The notes under the pieces: model-generated
The model's input: only the letters and a program-made list of their open reading frames with translations
Databases searched by the model: none
What the model was told of the DNA's origin: nothing
Shown here: positions 48,748 through 59,180 of the stretch, in pieces
Numbering within the stretch: the first letter of the stretch is position 1
How the letters are laid out: the number at the start of each line of letters is the position of its first letter
Program-made: the position numbers and the translations under genes
From: Synechococcus sp. UW140
GTDB lineage: Bacteria > Cyanobacteriota > Cyanobacteriia > PCC-6307 > Cyanobiaceae
DNA: 64,000 nucleotides
NCBI GenBank assembly: GCA_945860085.1
Contig: CAMAPJ010000001.1
Location: 1 to 64,000 of the forward strand
Reading direction: 5' to 3'

Positions 48748-49417
48748 CGGGGGGGGGCGGCGAGCTGTCCTGGCCAGCCTCAGGTTCGCCTTGGCGGTCG
48801 CCAGCGTTTTCGGCTTTGTTCTCGGCTTTGTTCTTGCCTTCGCCTTTGTCCTCGGCTTCGTCCTCGGCTTCGTGATTGGCTGGGCCTGCCGCTGCCTCCT
48901 GCGGCTCCAGCGCCACATCTTGTTGGGCCCGGCCCAAGTTGCGAATCAGTTCGGCCGGACTGGTGCTGGCAAGGAAGCGGCGGAAATCGGCCTGGTCTTC
49001 AGCGTCGGCCTCCGCATCGACCGCGATCGAGGCATCGGCCACCACCTCCTCCAGCATCCAGATGCCACTGCCGGTACGCAGGGCCAGGGCGATTGCATCA
49101 CTGGGACGGGCATCGAGCTCGCTGCTCTCGCCGGCAGCGTTGCTGAGCCGCATCACCGCCCGGAAGGTGCTCTCCTCGATCGTATTGATCACCACCCGCT
49201 CCAGGGTGAGACCGCCGAGCTCCAGCAGGGAGACCATCAGGTCGTGGCTGAGGGGCCGAGGCGGGGTCTGGCCCGTGAGGCCAGCCATGATGTTTTGGGC
49301 CTGGGCCTGGTCGATCCAGATCGGCACCTGGCGCCGGCCGGAGGGATCGCGCAACAGCACGATCGGGCTGCGACTGGCGGCATCCAGGGCGATTCCGGCA
49401 ACGCTCATCTCGACCAT
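48734..49417 (-). CDS. Bifunctional nuclease family (DUF151) protein
   Basis: MVEMSVAGIALDAASRSPIVLLRDPSGRRQVPIWIDQAQAQNIMAGLTGQTPPRPLSHDLM. Confidence 0.88.
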   Translation of the reverse strand: MVEMSVAGIALDAASRSPIVLLRDPSGRRQVPIWIDQAQAQNIMAGLTGQTPPRPLSHDLMVSLLELGGLTLERVVINTIEESTFRAVMRLSNAAGESSELDARPSDAIALALRTGSGIWMLEEVVADASIAVDAEADAEDQADFRRFLASTSPAELIRNLGRAQQDVALEPQEAAAGPANHEAEDEAEDKGEGKNKAENKAENAGDRQGEPEAGQDSSPPPPDAAP

Positions 49418-49471
49418 GGATCCTGCTGGCGTGCCCTCTGCCCGATTATGGCCAGCAGTGAAGGGGCAAGC

Positions 49472-50146
49472 ATGTTTACCGGTCTGGTCCAGGCCGTGGG
49501 GAAGCTAGGGCGATCACCGGGCGGGGTGGAGGTGCGGATCGCGCCAGGCGCCGGCCTGGATCCGGCCAGCCTGGCCCTAGGCGATAGCGTCGCCGTCGAT
49601 GGGGTTTGCCTGACGGTGGCCTCCCTGCTGCCCCAGGGGTTCCGGGCCGATGTCAGCGGCGAGACCCTGGGGCGCACCACCCTGGCCGCCAAGGCGGCCC
49701 GCCAGGGAGCCGTGAACCTGGAGCCGGCCCTGCGCCTGGCCGATCGCCTCGGCGGACACTTGGTCAGCGGCCACATCGATGGGCTGGCGGAGGTGGCGGC
49801 GATCGAACCCCGTGGCGCCTCCTGGCACCTGGCCCTGCGCTGGCAGGAGGCCAGCTACGGCCGCTACATCTGCGAGAAGGCGAGCGTGGCGGTCAATGGC
49901 ATCAGCCTCACGGTGGCGGGCTGCGAGCCAAGCGGCGCCCTGTTCTGGATCGCCGTGATTCCCCACACCTGGAGCCATAGCACCCTGGCCCACTTGCAGC
50001 TGGGCGAACTGGTCAACCTGGAAGCAGATCTGCTGGCTAAATACACCGAACAGCTGCTGCGATCGGGCCATCCCCGCGACGAAGCCGAGGCGGCCCCCGG
50101 GCCAGCGATCACCCCGACCTGGCTGGCGGAGCAGGGCTGGGGCTGA
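49472..50146 (+). CDS. ribE: Riboflavin synthase alpha subunit
   Basis: MFTGLVQAVGKLG...GDSVAVDGVCLTVASL...GGHLVSGHIDGLAEV. Confidence 0.93.
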   Translation: MFTGLVQAVGKLGRSPGGVEVRIAPGAGLDPASLALGDSVAVDGVCLTVASLLPQGFRADVSGETLGRTTLAAKAARQGAVNLEPALRLADRLGGHLVSGHIDGLAEVAAIEPRGASWHLALRWQEASYGRYICEKASVAVNGISLTVAGCEPSGALFWIAVIPHTWSHSTLAHLQLGELVNLEADLLAKYTEQLLRSGHPRDEAEAAPGPAITPTWLAEQGWG

Positions 50147-50217
50147 AGCCCCTGAGCTGACACTGACTGTCTCCATGACTACCGTCCGGGGATCTTCGGC
50201 TTCTTGAGGCCCGCCCC

Positions 50218-50835
50218 ATGGCTGACAACAGCGCCCGGTTCGATCTGGGATCCCTGCGCAGTTTCACGATCGCCGAGGGCATCTTGATGTTGGTGCTTGG
50301 GGCCCTGGCCCTGCTGTTTCCAATCCTGGCTTCGGCTGGGATCACGGTGATCTTGGCCATCGCCTTCTTAGTGGGCGGCATCGTCGGCTGGATCAACAAC
50401 CTCAACCGCTCGCGCCGCTTGGGCCGCTGGCATTGCTTCTGGCGGCTGGTGGTCTCGACCCTGTTCCTGGTGATCGGGGCCTGGATCCTGCAGCAGTTCC
50501 AGGCGGGCATCCTGCCGGCGGCCGCCCAAGTCGCCACCCTGGCCACTGCGATCGGCATCGTGTTCCTAGTGGAGGGCCTGGTGGCGGCGTTCGTCTCCCT
50601 ATCCCACACCCGCCAGGCGGGCTGGGGCTGGGGCCTGGCCAACGGCATTGTCACCTTGATCCTGGGCCTGCTGATCTTGACGATGCCGACAGCGAGCCTG
50701 CTCTCGGTGATCGGCATCCTGGTGGGGATCAGCTTCCTGTTCAGCGGCGTAGATCTGCTGGTATTCAGCGCCAGCTTCCATGGTCCTAATGCCAGCCCCA
50801 GGATTCCAGCGACTCCTGAACCCAGCGACTCCTGA
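50218..50835 (+). CDS. HdeD/DUF308 family membrane protein
   Basis: FTIAEGILMLVLGALALLFPILASAGITVILAIAFLVGGIVGWINNL. Confidence 0.8.
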   Translation: MADNSARFDLGSLRSFTIAEGILMLVLGALALLFPILASAGITVILAIAFLVGGIVGWINNLNRSRRLGRWHCFWRLVVSTLFLVIGAWILQQFQAGILPAAAQVATLATAIGIVFLVEGLVAAFVSLSHTRQAGWGWGLANGIVTLILGLLILTMPTASLLSVIGILVGISFLFSGVDLLVFSASFHGPNASPRIPATPEPSDS

Positions 50836-50879
50836 AACAGAGGCAAGCAGCAGGGCCCGATCGGGCGGGGTTCCTGGCC

Positions 50880-51389
50880 TCAGGGTTCCTGGCCTGGACC
50901 TGCCGTATGGGCGTGAATAACTAGCTCGGGAGCACCGACTGGCTCGGCGTCATTGACCTGCTGCTCGCCTTCGCCAGCCTTGAGCGCCTCGGCGGTGGCC
51001 GCATCGATCGGCAGCAACCAGATCGCGCCTGTTTCCTGGTGGATTTCGATGCGGAACTCGGCGCCGGGTTCCAGGCCCATGCGCCGGGTATAGGCGTGGC
51101 CAATCAGCAGGTTGCCGTTGCCATGGACGCGGGTGCGGAACTCGGCCTGGCGACCCTTGGCACCCGCACCGGACTTGCCAGCACCGCTGACCTGAGAGGG
51201 CAGGGCATAGCCCTTGGCCTCGACTAGGGCCCGGTAGAAGCTTTTCTTGAGCAGCCGGCCGCTCGGCCCCACATAGCCGCAGGCCCGGGCGATCTGATCT
51301 TCAGGCCGATTGCTTAGGGAGCGGGCCTTTTCGAGCAGGGCCTTGCCTTCGAGCATCGTGCTTCCAGGAACATGCTGGTGTTCAGCCAT
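50880..51389 (-). CDS. AbrB family transcriptional regulator (cyAbrB-like)
   Basis: EGKALLEKARSLSNRPEDQIARACGYVGPSGRLLKKSFYRALVEAKG...FRTRVHGNGNLLIGHAYTRRMGLEPGAEFRIEI. Confidence 0.88.
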   Translation of the reverse strand: MAEHQHVPGSTMLEGKALLEKARSLSNRPEDQIARACGYVGPSGRLLKKSFYRALVEAKGYALPSQVSGAGKSGAGAKGRQAEFRTRVHGNGNLLIGHAYTRRMGLEPGAEFRIEIHQETGAIWLLPIDAATAEALKAGEGEQQVNDAEPVGAPELVIHAHTAGPGQEP

Positions 51390-51488
51390 CAGCCGTGGAT
51401 CGCGTCATGTCTTTGCGCGATTCTGCGGCTGCTTTGCGTAAGCGGCAAGTGCATCGAGCGCGCTGAAAGGAAATCGGGATGATTCGCT

Positions 51489-52175
51489 TCAGAGCAGATA
51501 GAGAATTCCATAGAGCAGCACCCAGATGCCGTCGACGAAATGCCAGTAGAGCTCGGTGGCTTCGAGCGGGAACAGGTTGGCCCGGGTGACCCGACCGCCG
51601 CGCCGGCTCTGCCACCAGATAATCAGGATCATCAGGCCCCCAAGGGTGACGTGCAGGCCGTGGAAGCCGGTGATCGCGTAGAAGGTGCTGGCAAACAGGT
51701 TGTCGGTGAGGCCAAAGGGCAGGCTGAAGTACTCGACCATCTGGCCGCCCAAGAAGGTGAAGCCCAAAGCCGCCGTCACCAGTAACCAGTTGCGGCAAGC
51801 GTCGATCCGATCCTGGTGAATCGCCCGGGCGGCCCGGTGAAAGGTGAGGCTGCTGACCAGCAGCAAAATCGTGTTGAGCGTCGGCAGGGCCAGCTCCAGC
51901 TCGTAATTGCCGCCTTCAGCCAGGGGATTGACGGCCCGGAAGGTGAGGTAAGCGGCAAAAAAGCCGGCGAAGGTCATGCCATCAGCCACCAGGAAGGTGG
52001 CCAGGCCAAACAGGCGGAAATCACCATGGCCCTCCTCGTCCCCATGGCCGGCCTCGGCGTCGTGGCTGGAGTCAACCAGGGGCAGGGCAACGGCCACTGC
52101 CTGGGATAGGGCCTGGGACACGGCCTGGGACTCGGCGCTGCCGCTGATGGAACTTGGGACAGAGGAGCTGGTCAT
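51489..52175 (-). CDS. ctaE: Cytochrome c oxidase subunit III
   Basis: LFGLATFLVADGMTFAGFFAAYLTFR...FYAITGFHGLHVTLGGLMI...YWHFVDGIWVLLYGILYL. Confidence 0.93.
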   Translation of the reverse strand: MTSSSVPSSISGSAESQAVSQALSQAVAVALPLVDSSHDAEAGHGDEEGHGDFRLFGLATFLVADGMTFAGFFAAYLTFRAVNPLAEGGNYELELALPTLNTILLLVSSLTFHRAARAIHQDRIDACRNWLLVTAALGFTFLGGQMVEYFSLPFGLTDNLFASTFYAITGFHGLHVTLGGLMILIIWWQSRRGGRVTRANLFPLEATELYWHFVDGIWVLLYGILYLL

Positions 52176-52250
52176 GGCAGGGACTTGGGGCGGATGGTCG
52201 TCAAACGGGTCGGGGGAGCGGGGCCAAGGCCAGGGCTCCTCAAACCAGGC

Positions 52251-53903
52251 TCAGGTGGAACTGGCGACGGCGGTCTGGGGCTTGGGAGCCTCGCCGTAGC
52301 CGTAGGGATGGGTCACCAGGGGGGCCGGTCCCTTCCAGTTCTCCACTGGGGGCGGCGAGCTGGTCAGCCATTCCGGGGTGAGCGCCCGCCAGGGGTTGTC
52401 ACCCGCCTTCTCGCCGGCGAAGGCGGAATACACCATGTTGATCAGGAACGGCAGGGTGCTGATCGCCATCAACAGGGCGCCGACACTGCTCAATTGGTTG
52501 ATGAAGGTGAATTGGGGGTCGTATTCGGCCACCCGACGCGGCATGCCGTTGAGACCCAGCCAGTGCTGGGGCGCAAAGCAAAGGTTGAAACCAATGAAGG
52601 TGAGCACGAAATGGAGGCGGCCCAGGGTTTCGTTGGCCATGCGCCCGGTGAACTTGGGATACCAGTGGTAGACCGAGCCGAAAATCACGAACACCGTGCC
52701 CCCGTAAACGATGTAGTGGAAGTGGGCGACAACGAAGTAGGTGTCGTGCACGTGGATGTCAAAGGGCACCTGGGCCAGGGCCACGCCGGTGATGCCGCCG
52801 AACACGAAATTAACGATGAAACCGCAGGAGAACAGCATCGCCGTATTAAGCGCGATCTTGCCGCCCCATAGGGTCGCCAGCCAGTTAAAGAACTTGATGC
52901 CGGTCGGCACGGCGATCAAGGAGGTGGCGATCGTAAAGAACAGGCGCATCCAGGGGGGGGTGCCGCTGGTGAACATGTGGTGGGCCCACACGACCAAACC
53001 CAGGACCACAATCGCCAGGATCGAATACACCATCGTGATGTAGCCGAACAGGGGCTTACGGGCATGCACCGGCAGGATTTCGCTGACCAGGCCAAAGGCC
53101 GGCAGCACCATGATGTACACCGCCGGGTGAGAATAGAACCAGAAGAGATGTTGATAGACAACGGCATTACCGCCCAGAGCCGGATTAAAGAAACCGGTAT
53201 GGGCGATAATGTCGAAGCTCAGCAACACCAGTGTTCCGGCCAGAACGGGCGTCGAAAGAACAACAAGGATGCTGGTGCCAAGCAAGGCCCAGCAGAACAT
53301 CGGTAGTTGCAGGAGCTTTAGGCCGGGACGCCGCAGCTTCAGAATCGTGGCGATGAAGTTAATGCCGCCAAAAATTGAGCTGCCACCTAGCAGCAACACG
53401 CTCAGGATCCAGATCACCTGGCCCGTGGCCGGGGTGGTCAGGCTCAGGGGAGGATAGGCGGTCCAGCCGGACTGGGAGGCGCTGCCGATGAAGTAACTGC
53501 TGATGAGCAGCAAGCCAGCCGGCGGGATCAACCAGAAAGCCACCGCATTGAGTCGGGGGAAGGCCATGTCCCTGGCGCCCACATAAAAGGGAATCAGGTA
53601 ATTACCAAAAGCCCCATTTACTACCGGCACGATCCAGAGGAAAATCATCACCGTGCCGTGCATGGTGAGGACCTCATTATAGGTTTCCCGAGGCATGAAA
53701 TCCGACAGGGGCGTCCATAGCTCCGTGCGGATCATGCCGGCTAAGGCACCACCAATGAAATAGAAGATGAAGCCACAGACCAGATACTGCAGGCCGATCA
53801 CCTTGTGGTCAACACTGAAGCTGAAGTAGCGGAGCCAGCCCTGGGGCTGCAAGGGAGCCTGGGGCTCTGGGGTTGCCGTGGGCGGAGACAGGGTCAGGGT
53901 CAT
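52251..53903 (-). CDS. ctaD: Cytochrome c oxidase subunit I
   Basis: HGTVMIFLWIVPVVNGAFGNYLIPF; QHLFWFYSHPAVYIMVLPAFGLVSEIL; VAHFHYIVYGGTVF. Confidence 0.96.
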   Translation of the reverse strand: MTLTLSPPTATPEPQAPLQPQGWLRYFSFSVDHKVIGLQYLVCGFIFYFIGGALAGMIRTELWTPLSDFMPRETYNEVLTMHGTVMIFLWIVPVVNGAFGNYLIPFYVGARDMAFPRLNAVAFWLIPPAGLLLISSYFIGSASQSGWTAYPPLSLTTPATGQVIWILSVLLLGGSSIFGGINFIATILKLRRPGLKLLQLPMFCWALLGTSILVVLSTPVLAGTLVLLSFDIIAHTGFFNPALGGNAVVYQHLFWFYSHPAVYIMVLPAFGLVSEILPVHARKPLFGYITMVYSILAIVVLGLVVWAHHMFTSGTPPWMRLFFTIATSLIAVPTGIKFFNWLATLWGGKIALNTAMLFSCGFIVNFVFGGITGVALAQVPFDIHVHDTYFVVAHFHYIVYGGTVFVIFGSVYHWYPKFTGRMANETLGRLHFVLTFIGFNLCFAPQHWLGLNGMPRRVAEYDPQFTFINQLSSVGALLMAISTLPFLINMVYSAFAGEKAGDNPWRALTPEWLTSSPPPVENWKGPAPLVTHPYGYGEAPKPQTAVASST

Positions 53904-54793
53904 GACTGGAGCGGAGCCGAAGGGGCGGACGAAACGCTGACGGGCAAGGGCGCAGGGCTGTTCTTGGTGACCCAGGTGGAGTAAGTCTCTGGATCTTCGA
54001 CAACGACGGTGGAGCGCATGCCGCCGTGATAAGGACCACAGAGCTCAGCGCAGATGATGGGATATCGGCCTTCCTTTGTCGCCGTGAAACTGAGCAGAGT
54101 GGGCTGACCTGGGATCACATCCTGCTTGAGCCGGAATTGGGGCACCCAGAAGGCGTGAATCACATCCTTAGCCTCCATGTTGAGGGCCACGGTCTGGCCC
54201 ACCGGCACATGCAATTCGCCACTGATGATGCCGCTCTCTGGATAGCGGAAGATGAAGGCAAACTGCATGGCCGTGACATCGACATTCACCGCGGCCGCCC
54301 CCGATCCAGTGGGACTGATGCCGCCCCAGATCCTGGCCGGACCGCCTGAACCTTGGCTGGCCTCCATGGCCATGCCGGCGGCGATGGAGGAGTCGGCTGA
54401 AGCCTGCATCACATGAACGCTGTGGTCATTGAGGGGGGCCATGCCACCCATGCGTTCATAGATGTCGTAGCTATAGATGCCGATAAACAGGACCACAATC
54501 GCGGGAACGGCAGTCCAGAAGATTTCTAGGGGCAGATTGCCTTCGATCGGCAGGCCGTCGCCCGTATCACCAGCAACACGCCTATAGCGCACCAGACTGT
54601 AAATAAGTAGGCCAACAATGCCGAGCAGCAGACTGGTACCAATACTGAATAATACTTGGAACAATTCGTCGTACACCGGCGCATTGGCGCTGGCATCGAT
54701 GGGGAGCATGTTCACGTTTTGGCCGACCCAAAGGCCAACGAGAACGAGCACCACGCTCAATCCCAAGGTGAGGATGGCAGCTGGAATGGGCAC
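53900..54793 (-). CDS. ctaC: Cytochrome c oxidase subunit II
   Basis: CuA motif CAELCGPYHGGM; DVIHAFWVPQFRLKQDVIPGQ. Confidence 0.95.
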   Translation of the reverse strand: MPIPAAILTLGLSVVLVLVGLWVGQNVNMLPIDASANAPVYDELFQVLFSIGTSLLLGIVGLLIYSLVRYRRVAGDTGDGLPIEGNLPLEIFWTAVPAIVVLFIGIYSYDIYERMGGMAPLNDHSVHVMQASADSSIAAGMAMEASQGSGGPARIWGGISPTGSGAAAVNVDVTAMQFAFIFRYPESGIISGELHVPVGQTVALNMEAKDVIHAFWVPQFRLKQDVIPGQPTLLSFTATKEGRYPIICAELCGPYHGGMRSTVVVEDPETYSTWVTKNSPAPLPVSVSSAPSAPLQS

Positions 54794-55009
54794 GGAGCTG
54801 ACACGAATGCGGACACCCTATGAAGGATGGCGCCTTCGGGCGACGCTGGCAGCATCACCACCTACGGATGGGCAAATCCTTTCAAACGGGGTGAGGGAAC
54901 GCTCACGCCAACGCGTCTGGAGCAGACCTGAGTCGGGATCTCCACAACGAAGCGTGCAGGGCCGATCGCGATCGCTACCTTGACCAGACGTTGCTTCGGA
55001 AGACAACCC

Positions 55010-56098
55010 ATGACTTCCAGGCTGCTACGCCAATTGCAGTGGCTCACCGCCCACCTGCTGGTGGCCCTCGTGGCCCTGGTGGTGATCGGCGGGGCTACCC
55101 GGGTGATGCAGGCCGGCCTGGCCTGCCCCGATTGGCCCCTTTGTTACGGCAGCTTCCTGCCCGGCCGTCAGATGAACCTGCAGGTCTTTCTGGAGTGGTT
55201 CCATCGGCTCGATGCCTTCGTCGTTGGCATGGGCGTGCTGGTGCTGGCGACCACGACCGTGATCAAACGCCAGCTGCTGCCCCGCTGGCTGCCTTGGCTA
55301 AGTGGCGCCTGCCTTGTTCTGGTGGTCTTCCAGGGCGCCCTCGGGGCCCTGACGGTGACCCTGCTGCTACCGCCTGGCATCGTGACCGCCCATTTGGCCA
55401 CTGCCTTGCTGCTGGTGATGCTGGTCAGCGTCTGCCATCAACTCCTGGAAGCAGCGGCCCCCTCCCCAGGGTCTGAACCGCCTGGCTGCTCCCCGGCCGC
55501 ACGGGACCTTCGATCAGCCGAGGCGTCTGCCTCCTTCCAACCGCAGCCCCTGCTGACGGCCCCCTCCTGGTGGCCCTTGCTCGCTGGCCTGGCGACCTTG
55601 CTGGTGACGACCCAGAGCCTGATCGGAGGACTCATGGCCACCCAATGGGCCGCCAGCCTCTGCTTCAGCGCCGGCAGCGGTTGCGCCTGGCTCGGCGCCC
55701 ATCGCCTCGCCGCCACCCCGGCAGCCCTCAGCGTGCTTGGCCTAGCTGCGATCACCGGGCTGACGCCGGGCTGGTGCCGCCAGCAACGGCCCCTCACGAT
55801 CACGGCGGCCCTTCTGGTGATCACCCAGATCGGCCTGGGGGTTTCCACCCTTCGCCTGCAACTGGCCATTCCTGGAGTCACGATTGCCCACCAACTAGTG
55901 GCATCGTTGCTACTGGCAATCCTGGCCGCCCTCACCTGCCGTGGCTGGCTCGGAAGCGCTTCAGCAGCTCTTGATGGATCAGCGGCTGGGACTCTTTCAG
56001 CCACGTCATCAACAATTTCTTTAGAGACTTCTTCAACACCTGCTCCAGCGTCGCTATCTGTCCTGCCCCCTTATCCGGCTGAGGTTGTCCATGGTTAG
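55010..56098 (+). CDS. ctaA: Heme A synthase (COX15/CtaA)
   Basis: [28 protein letters not shown]...[14 protein letters not shown]; divergent from ctaCDE. Confidence 0.93.
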   Translation: MTSRLLRQLQWLTAHLLVALVALVVIGGATRVMQAGLACPDWPLCYGSFLPGRQMNLQVFLEWFHRLDAFVVGMGVLVLATTTVIKRQLLPRWLPWLSGACLVLVVFQGALGALTVTLLLPPGIVTAHLATALLLVMLVSVCHQLLEAAAPSPGSEPPGCSPAARDLRSAEASASFQPQPLLTAPSWWPLLAGLATLLVTTQSLIGGLMATQWAASLCFSAGSGCAWLGAHRLAATPAALSVLGLAAITGLTPGWCRQQRPLTITAALLVITQIGLGVSTLRLQLAIPGVTIAHQLVASLLLAILAALTCRGWLGSASAALDGSAAGTLSATSSTISLETSSTPAPASLSVLPPYPAEVVHG

Positions 56099-57104
56099 TG
56101 CTACTCCAATGGTCGCTGTTGCCGCGGCTCCCCTGACCCGGGAGGACGTGGTGCCCTCCCGCAAAAAGGTGACCCTGCCCGCCTGGCTGGAAATCGCCAA
56201 GCCCCGGCTGATCCCCCTGTTGCTGGCCACCACCCTCGGCGGCATGGCCCTCTCGGAAGGCTGGCCCCTGCCGGCCCCCCGCCTGGCCTGCACCCTCGGC
56301 GGCGGCGCCCTCGCCGCCGCCGCCGCCGGCGTGCTCAATTGCCTTTGGGAGCAAGAACTGGACGGCCGCATGGTGCGTACCAGCGGTCGGGCCCTGCCCT
56401 CCGGCCGCCTTTCGGCCACCACCGCCTTCCTGGTGGCCGTGGCCCTGACCACCGCAGCTGCAACCCTGCTGGTGGGTGGCGTCAACTGCCTGGCGGCGGG
56501 CCTGTCCCTGCTGGGACTGTGCAGTTACGTGCTGCTCTACACGGTGGTGCTCAAGCCCCGCACCACCCAGAACATCGTGATCGGCGGCGTCGCTGGCGCC
56601 ATCCCCCCCCTGGTTGGGGCCGCCGCCGCCACGGGCCATGTGGGCCTTAGTGGCTGGTGGCTGTTTTCCCTGGTGATGGTCTGGACCCCCGCCCATTTCT
56701 GGGCCCTGGCGCTGTTGCTCAAGGACGACTATCGCTCGGTAGGCATCCCGATGCTGCCGGTGGTGAAAGGCACCCTGGTGACGGCGCGGGCGATCCAGGC
56801 TTATGCCGTGGTGACCGTGCTGGTGAGCAGCCTCGGCCTGCTGGCCCTGCCCTCGGGTGGCTTGCTCTATTCCCTGCTGCTGATTCCCTTAAATGCCCGC
56901 CTGCTGCAGATGGCCTGGGCCCTGCGCCGTCAGCCGGACGACGTGGCTGCCGCCAAGGGCCTGTTCCGCTGGTCAATCCTCTATCTGTTTGGCCTCTGCC
57001 TGCTGCTGCTGCTAGCCCGCCTGCCCCTGGCAGCCGGCTTTGGAGTCCAGAGCGCCGAGCTCTTGCAGCAGTGGACCGGCCCCCTGGCCCTGGTGACTTT
57101 CTAG
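56085..57104 (+). CDS. ctaB: Protoheme IX farnesyltransferase
   Basis: [24 protein letters not shown]...[25 protein letters not shown]. Confidence 0.94.
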   Translation: MSMVSATPMVAVAAAPLTREDVVPSRKKVTLPAWLEIAKPRLIPLLLATTLGGMALSEGWPLPAPRLACTLGGGALAAAAAGVLNCLWEQELDGRMVRTSGRALPSGRLSATTAFLVAVALTTAAATLLVGGVNCLAAGLSLLGLCSYVLLYTVVLKPRTTQNIVIGGVAGAIPPLVGAAAATGHVGLSGWWLFSLVMVWTPAHFWALALLLKDDYRSVGIPMLPVVKGTLVTARAIQAYAVVTVLVSSLGLLALPSGGLLYSLLLIPLNARLLQMAWALRRQPDDVAAAKGLFRWSILYLFGLCLLLLLARLPLAAGFGVQSAELLQQWTGPLALVTF

Positions 57105-57105
57105 A

Positions 57106-58173
57106 TTGGGTTTGCGATTGGCTGAGTGGAGTCCCAAGGCGGTGCCAGAAGCGGTGATCGAGCTGCAGCAAGTCAGCAAGCGCTATGGCAGCGGTGCCAC
57201 GGCTGTTGAGGCCCTCTCAGGTCTCAACCTCACGGTTCCCAGGGGCTGCCTCTACGGGCTGCTGGGCCCCAATGGGGCCGGCAAAACGACCGCCCTGCGC
57301 ATCCTCTCGACCCTGCTGGAACCCGATAGCGGCACGGTGCGGGTGGGTGGCCTTGATGGCCTGGCCCAGCCCCGCCAGGTCCGCGAACTACTCGGCTACG
57401 TGGCCCAGGACGTGGCGATCGACAAGATCCTCAGCGGCCGTGAGCTGCTGCAGCTTCAAGGCGACCTCTATCACCTTGATCGGGCCGACCGGGACCGGCG
57501 TATCAGCGAGCTCTCCGAGGTGCTGGGCATGGTCGACTGGCTCGATCGCCGTTGCGGCACCTACTCCGGTGGCATGCGCCGCCGCCTTGACCTGGCCTCG
57601 GGCCTGTTGCACCGGCCGGCGGTGCTGGTGCTCGATGAACCCACCGTGGGGCTGGACATCGAAAGCCGCGCTGCCATCTGGCGGGTGCTGGCCCAACTGC
57701 GGGACCAGGGAACCACAGTGCTGCTTAGCAGTCATTACCTCGAGGAAGTCGATGCCCTGGCGGATGAGCTAGCGATCATCGATGGCGGCCGGGTGATCGC
57801 CGCCGGCTCCCCCCAGGTGCTCAAGGCCGCTCTAGGCGGCGATCGGGTCACCCTGCGCGTGCGTGAGTTCAGCGATGAACCGGAGGCCCTGCGAGTGCAG
57901 CTGCTGCTGCAGGCCTGTGCGGGCGTGCGCCAGGTGGTGGTGAACCGCTCCCAGGGCTTCTCCCTGAACCTGGTGGTGGAGCATGACGGGGTGGTGGAGC
58001 AGCTGCGTCAGCAACTCAGGGACGCCGATCTGCCCGTGTTCGCCCTGGCCCAGAGCAGGCCCAGCCTCGATGATGTCTATCTCCAGGCCACCGGCCGCAC
58101 CTTGATGGATGCCGAGCTGGCCATCGCCGGCCAGCGGGACCCCAAGGCGGAGCGCAAGCAGGCCATGCGATGA
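57106..58173 (+). CDS. ABC transporter ATP-binding protein (DrrA-like)
   Basis: GLLGPNGAGKTTALRILSTLLEPDSG; YSGGMRRRLDLASGLLHRPAVLVLDEPTVGLD. Confidence 0.9.
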   Translation: MGLRLAEWSPKAVPEAVIELQQVSKRYGSGATAVEALSGLNLTVPRGCLYGLLGPNGAGKTTALRILSTLLEPDSGTVRVGGLDGLAQPRQVRELLGYVAQDVAIDKILSGRELLQLQGDLYHLDRADRDRRISELSEVLGMVDWLDRRCGTYSGGMRRRLDLASGLLHRPAVLVLDEPTVGLDIESRAAIWRVLAQLRDQGTTVLLSSHYLEEVDALADELAIIDGGRVIAAGSPQVLKAALGGDRVTLRVREFSDEPEALRVQLLLQACAGVRQVVVNRSQGFSLNLVVEHDGVVEQLRQQLRDADLPVFALAQSRPSLDDVYLQATGRTLMDAELAIAGQRDPKAERKQAMR

Positions 58174-58267
58174 ACGCGGAGCCCCCCAGGCCCGGAGCCG
58201 GCCCGGTTCCCGATCACCCTCGCCAGCCCCACGCCCCATTCCCAGTCCTGCAGCTTCCGTTCCGGCG

Positions 58268-59167
58268 ATGACCACTTCCTCGGCTCCTGCCACCGCTACT
58301 GCGACCGCCACTCCCACCCTGGCCCCGGCCCCCGCCGCCCCGGCTTCGCCCCCCCGCTCGGCCTTTTCGGAACTGAGTCAGGAAACCTTGGCCCTAACCC
58401 GGCGCCTGTTTCTCCAGCTCGCCCGACGCCCATCCACCCTGGTGGCGGGGGTGTTGCAACCCCTGATCTGGCTGGTCTTGTTCGGCGCCCTGTTTGCCAA
58501 GGCACCGGCGGGCCTGCTGCCGGAGGGCATGAGCTATGGCCGCTTTCTCGGCGCCGGGGTGATCGTGTTCACGGCCTTCAGCGGTGCCCTCAATGCCGGC
58601 CTGCCGGTGATGTTCGATCGGGAATTCGGCTTCCTCAACCGGTTGCTGGTGGCGCCGCTGCGCTCCCGCAGCTCGATTGTGCTGGCGTCGGTGCTCTACA
58701 TCACCAGCCTCAGCCTGGTGCAGAGCCTGGCGATCATCGCCACGGCGGCCTTGCTTGGCTATGGCTGGCCTGGGGCAGTGGGACTGCTGCTGGTGTTGGT
58801 GATTCTGCTTTTACTGGTGTTTGCCGTGACGGCCATGAGCCTGGGGCTGGCCTTTGCCCTGCCCGGCCATATCGAGCTGATTGCCGTGATCTTTGTGGCC
58901 AACCTGCCGCTGCTGTTTGCCAGCACCGCCCTGGCGCCGATTTCGTTCATGCCCACCTGGTTGGGCTGGCTAGCGGCCCTCAATCCCCTTACCTTCGCCA
59001 TAGAACCGATCCGAGCCGTCTATGCCGGTCACTTCTCCCTGGGCGAGGTGGTACTAGTGGCCCCCTACGGCTCCCTTACAGGCGCCGCCTGCCTGGGGGT
59101 CTTGGCGGTTCTGGCCGTTGGCCTGTTTCTGTTGATCCGACCGCTACTGGATCGCAAGCTCACCTGA
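58268..59167 (+). CDS. ABC-2 type transporter permease
   Basis: VLQPLIWLVLFGALFAKAP...PVMFDREFGFLNRLLVAPLRSRSSIVLASVLY. Confidence 0.9.
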   Translation: MTTSSAPATATATATPTLAPAPAAPASPPRSAFSELSQETLALTRRLFLQLARRPSTLVAGVLQPLIWLVLFGALFAKAPAGLLPEGMSYGRFLGAGVIVFTAFSGALNAGLPVMFDREFGFLNRLLVAPLRSRSSIVLASVLYITSLSLVQSLAIIATAALLGYGWPGAVGLLLVLVILLLLVFAVTAMSLGLAFALPGHIELIAVIFVANLPLLFASTALAPISFMPTWLGWLAALNPLTFAIEPIRAVYAGHFSLGEVVLVAPYGSLTGAACLGVLAVLAVGLFLLIRPLLDRKLT

Positions 59168-59180
59168 AGGAGTCCGCCCC

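Noticed and set aside
48551-49471. Plus-strand ORF continuing upstream of ribE with hydrophobic FVLGFVLAFAFVLGFVLG stretch
   Set aside because: It is the antisense of the charged repeat tail in the DUF151 gene; the recognisable riboflavin synthase starts at 49472.
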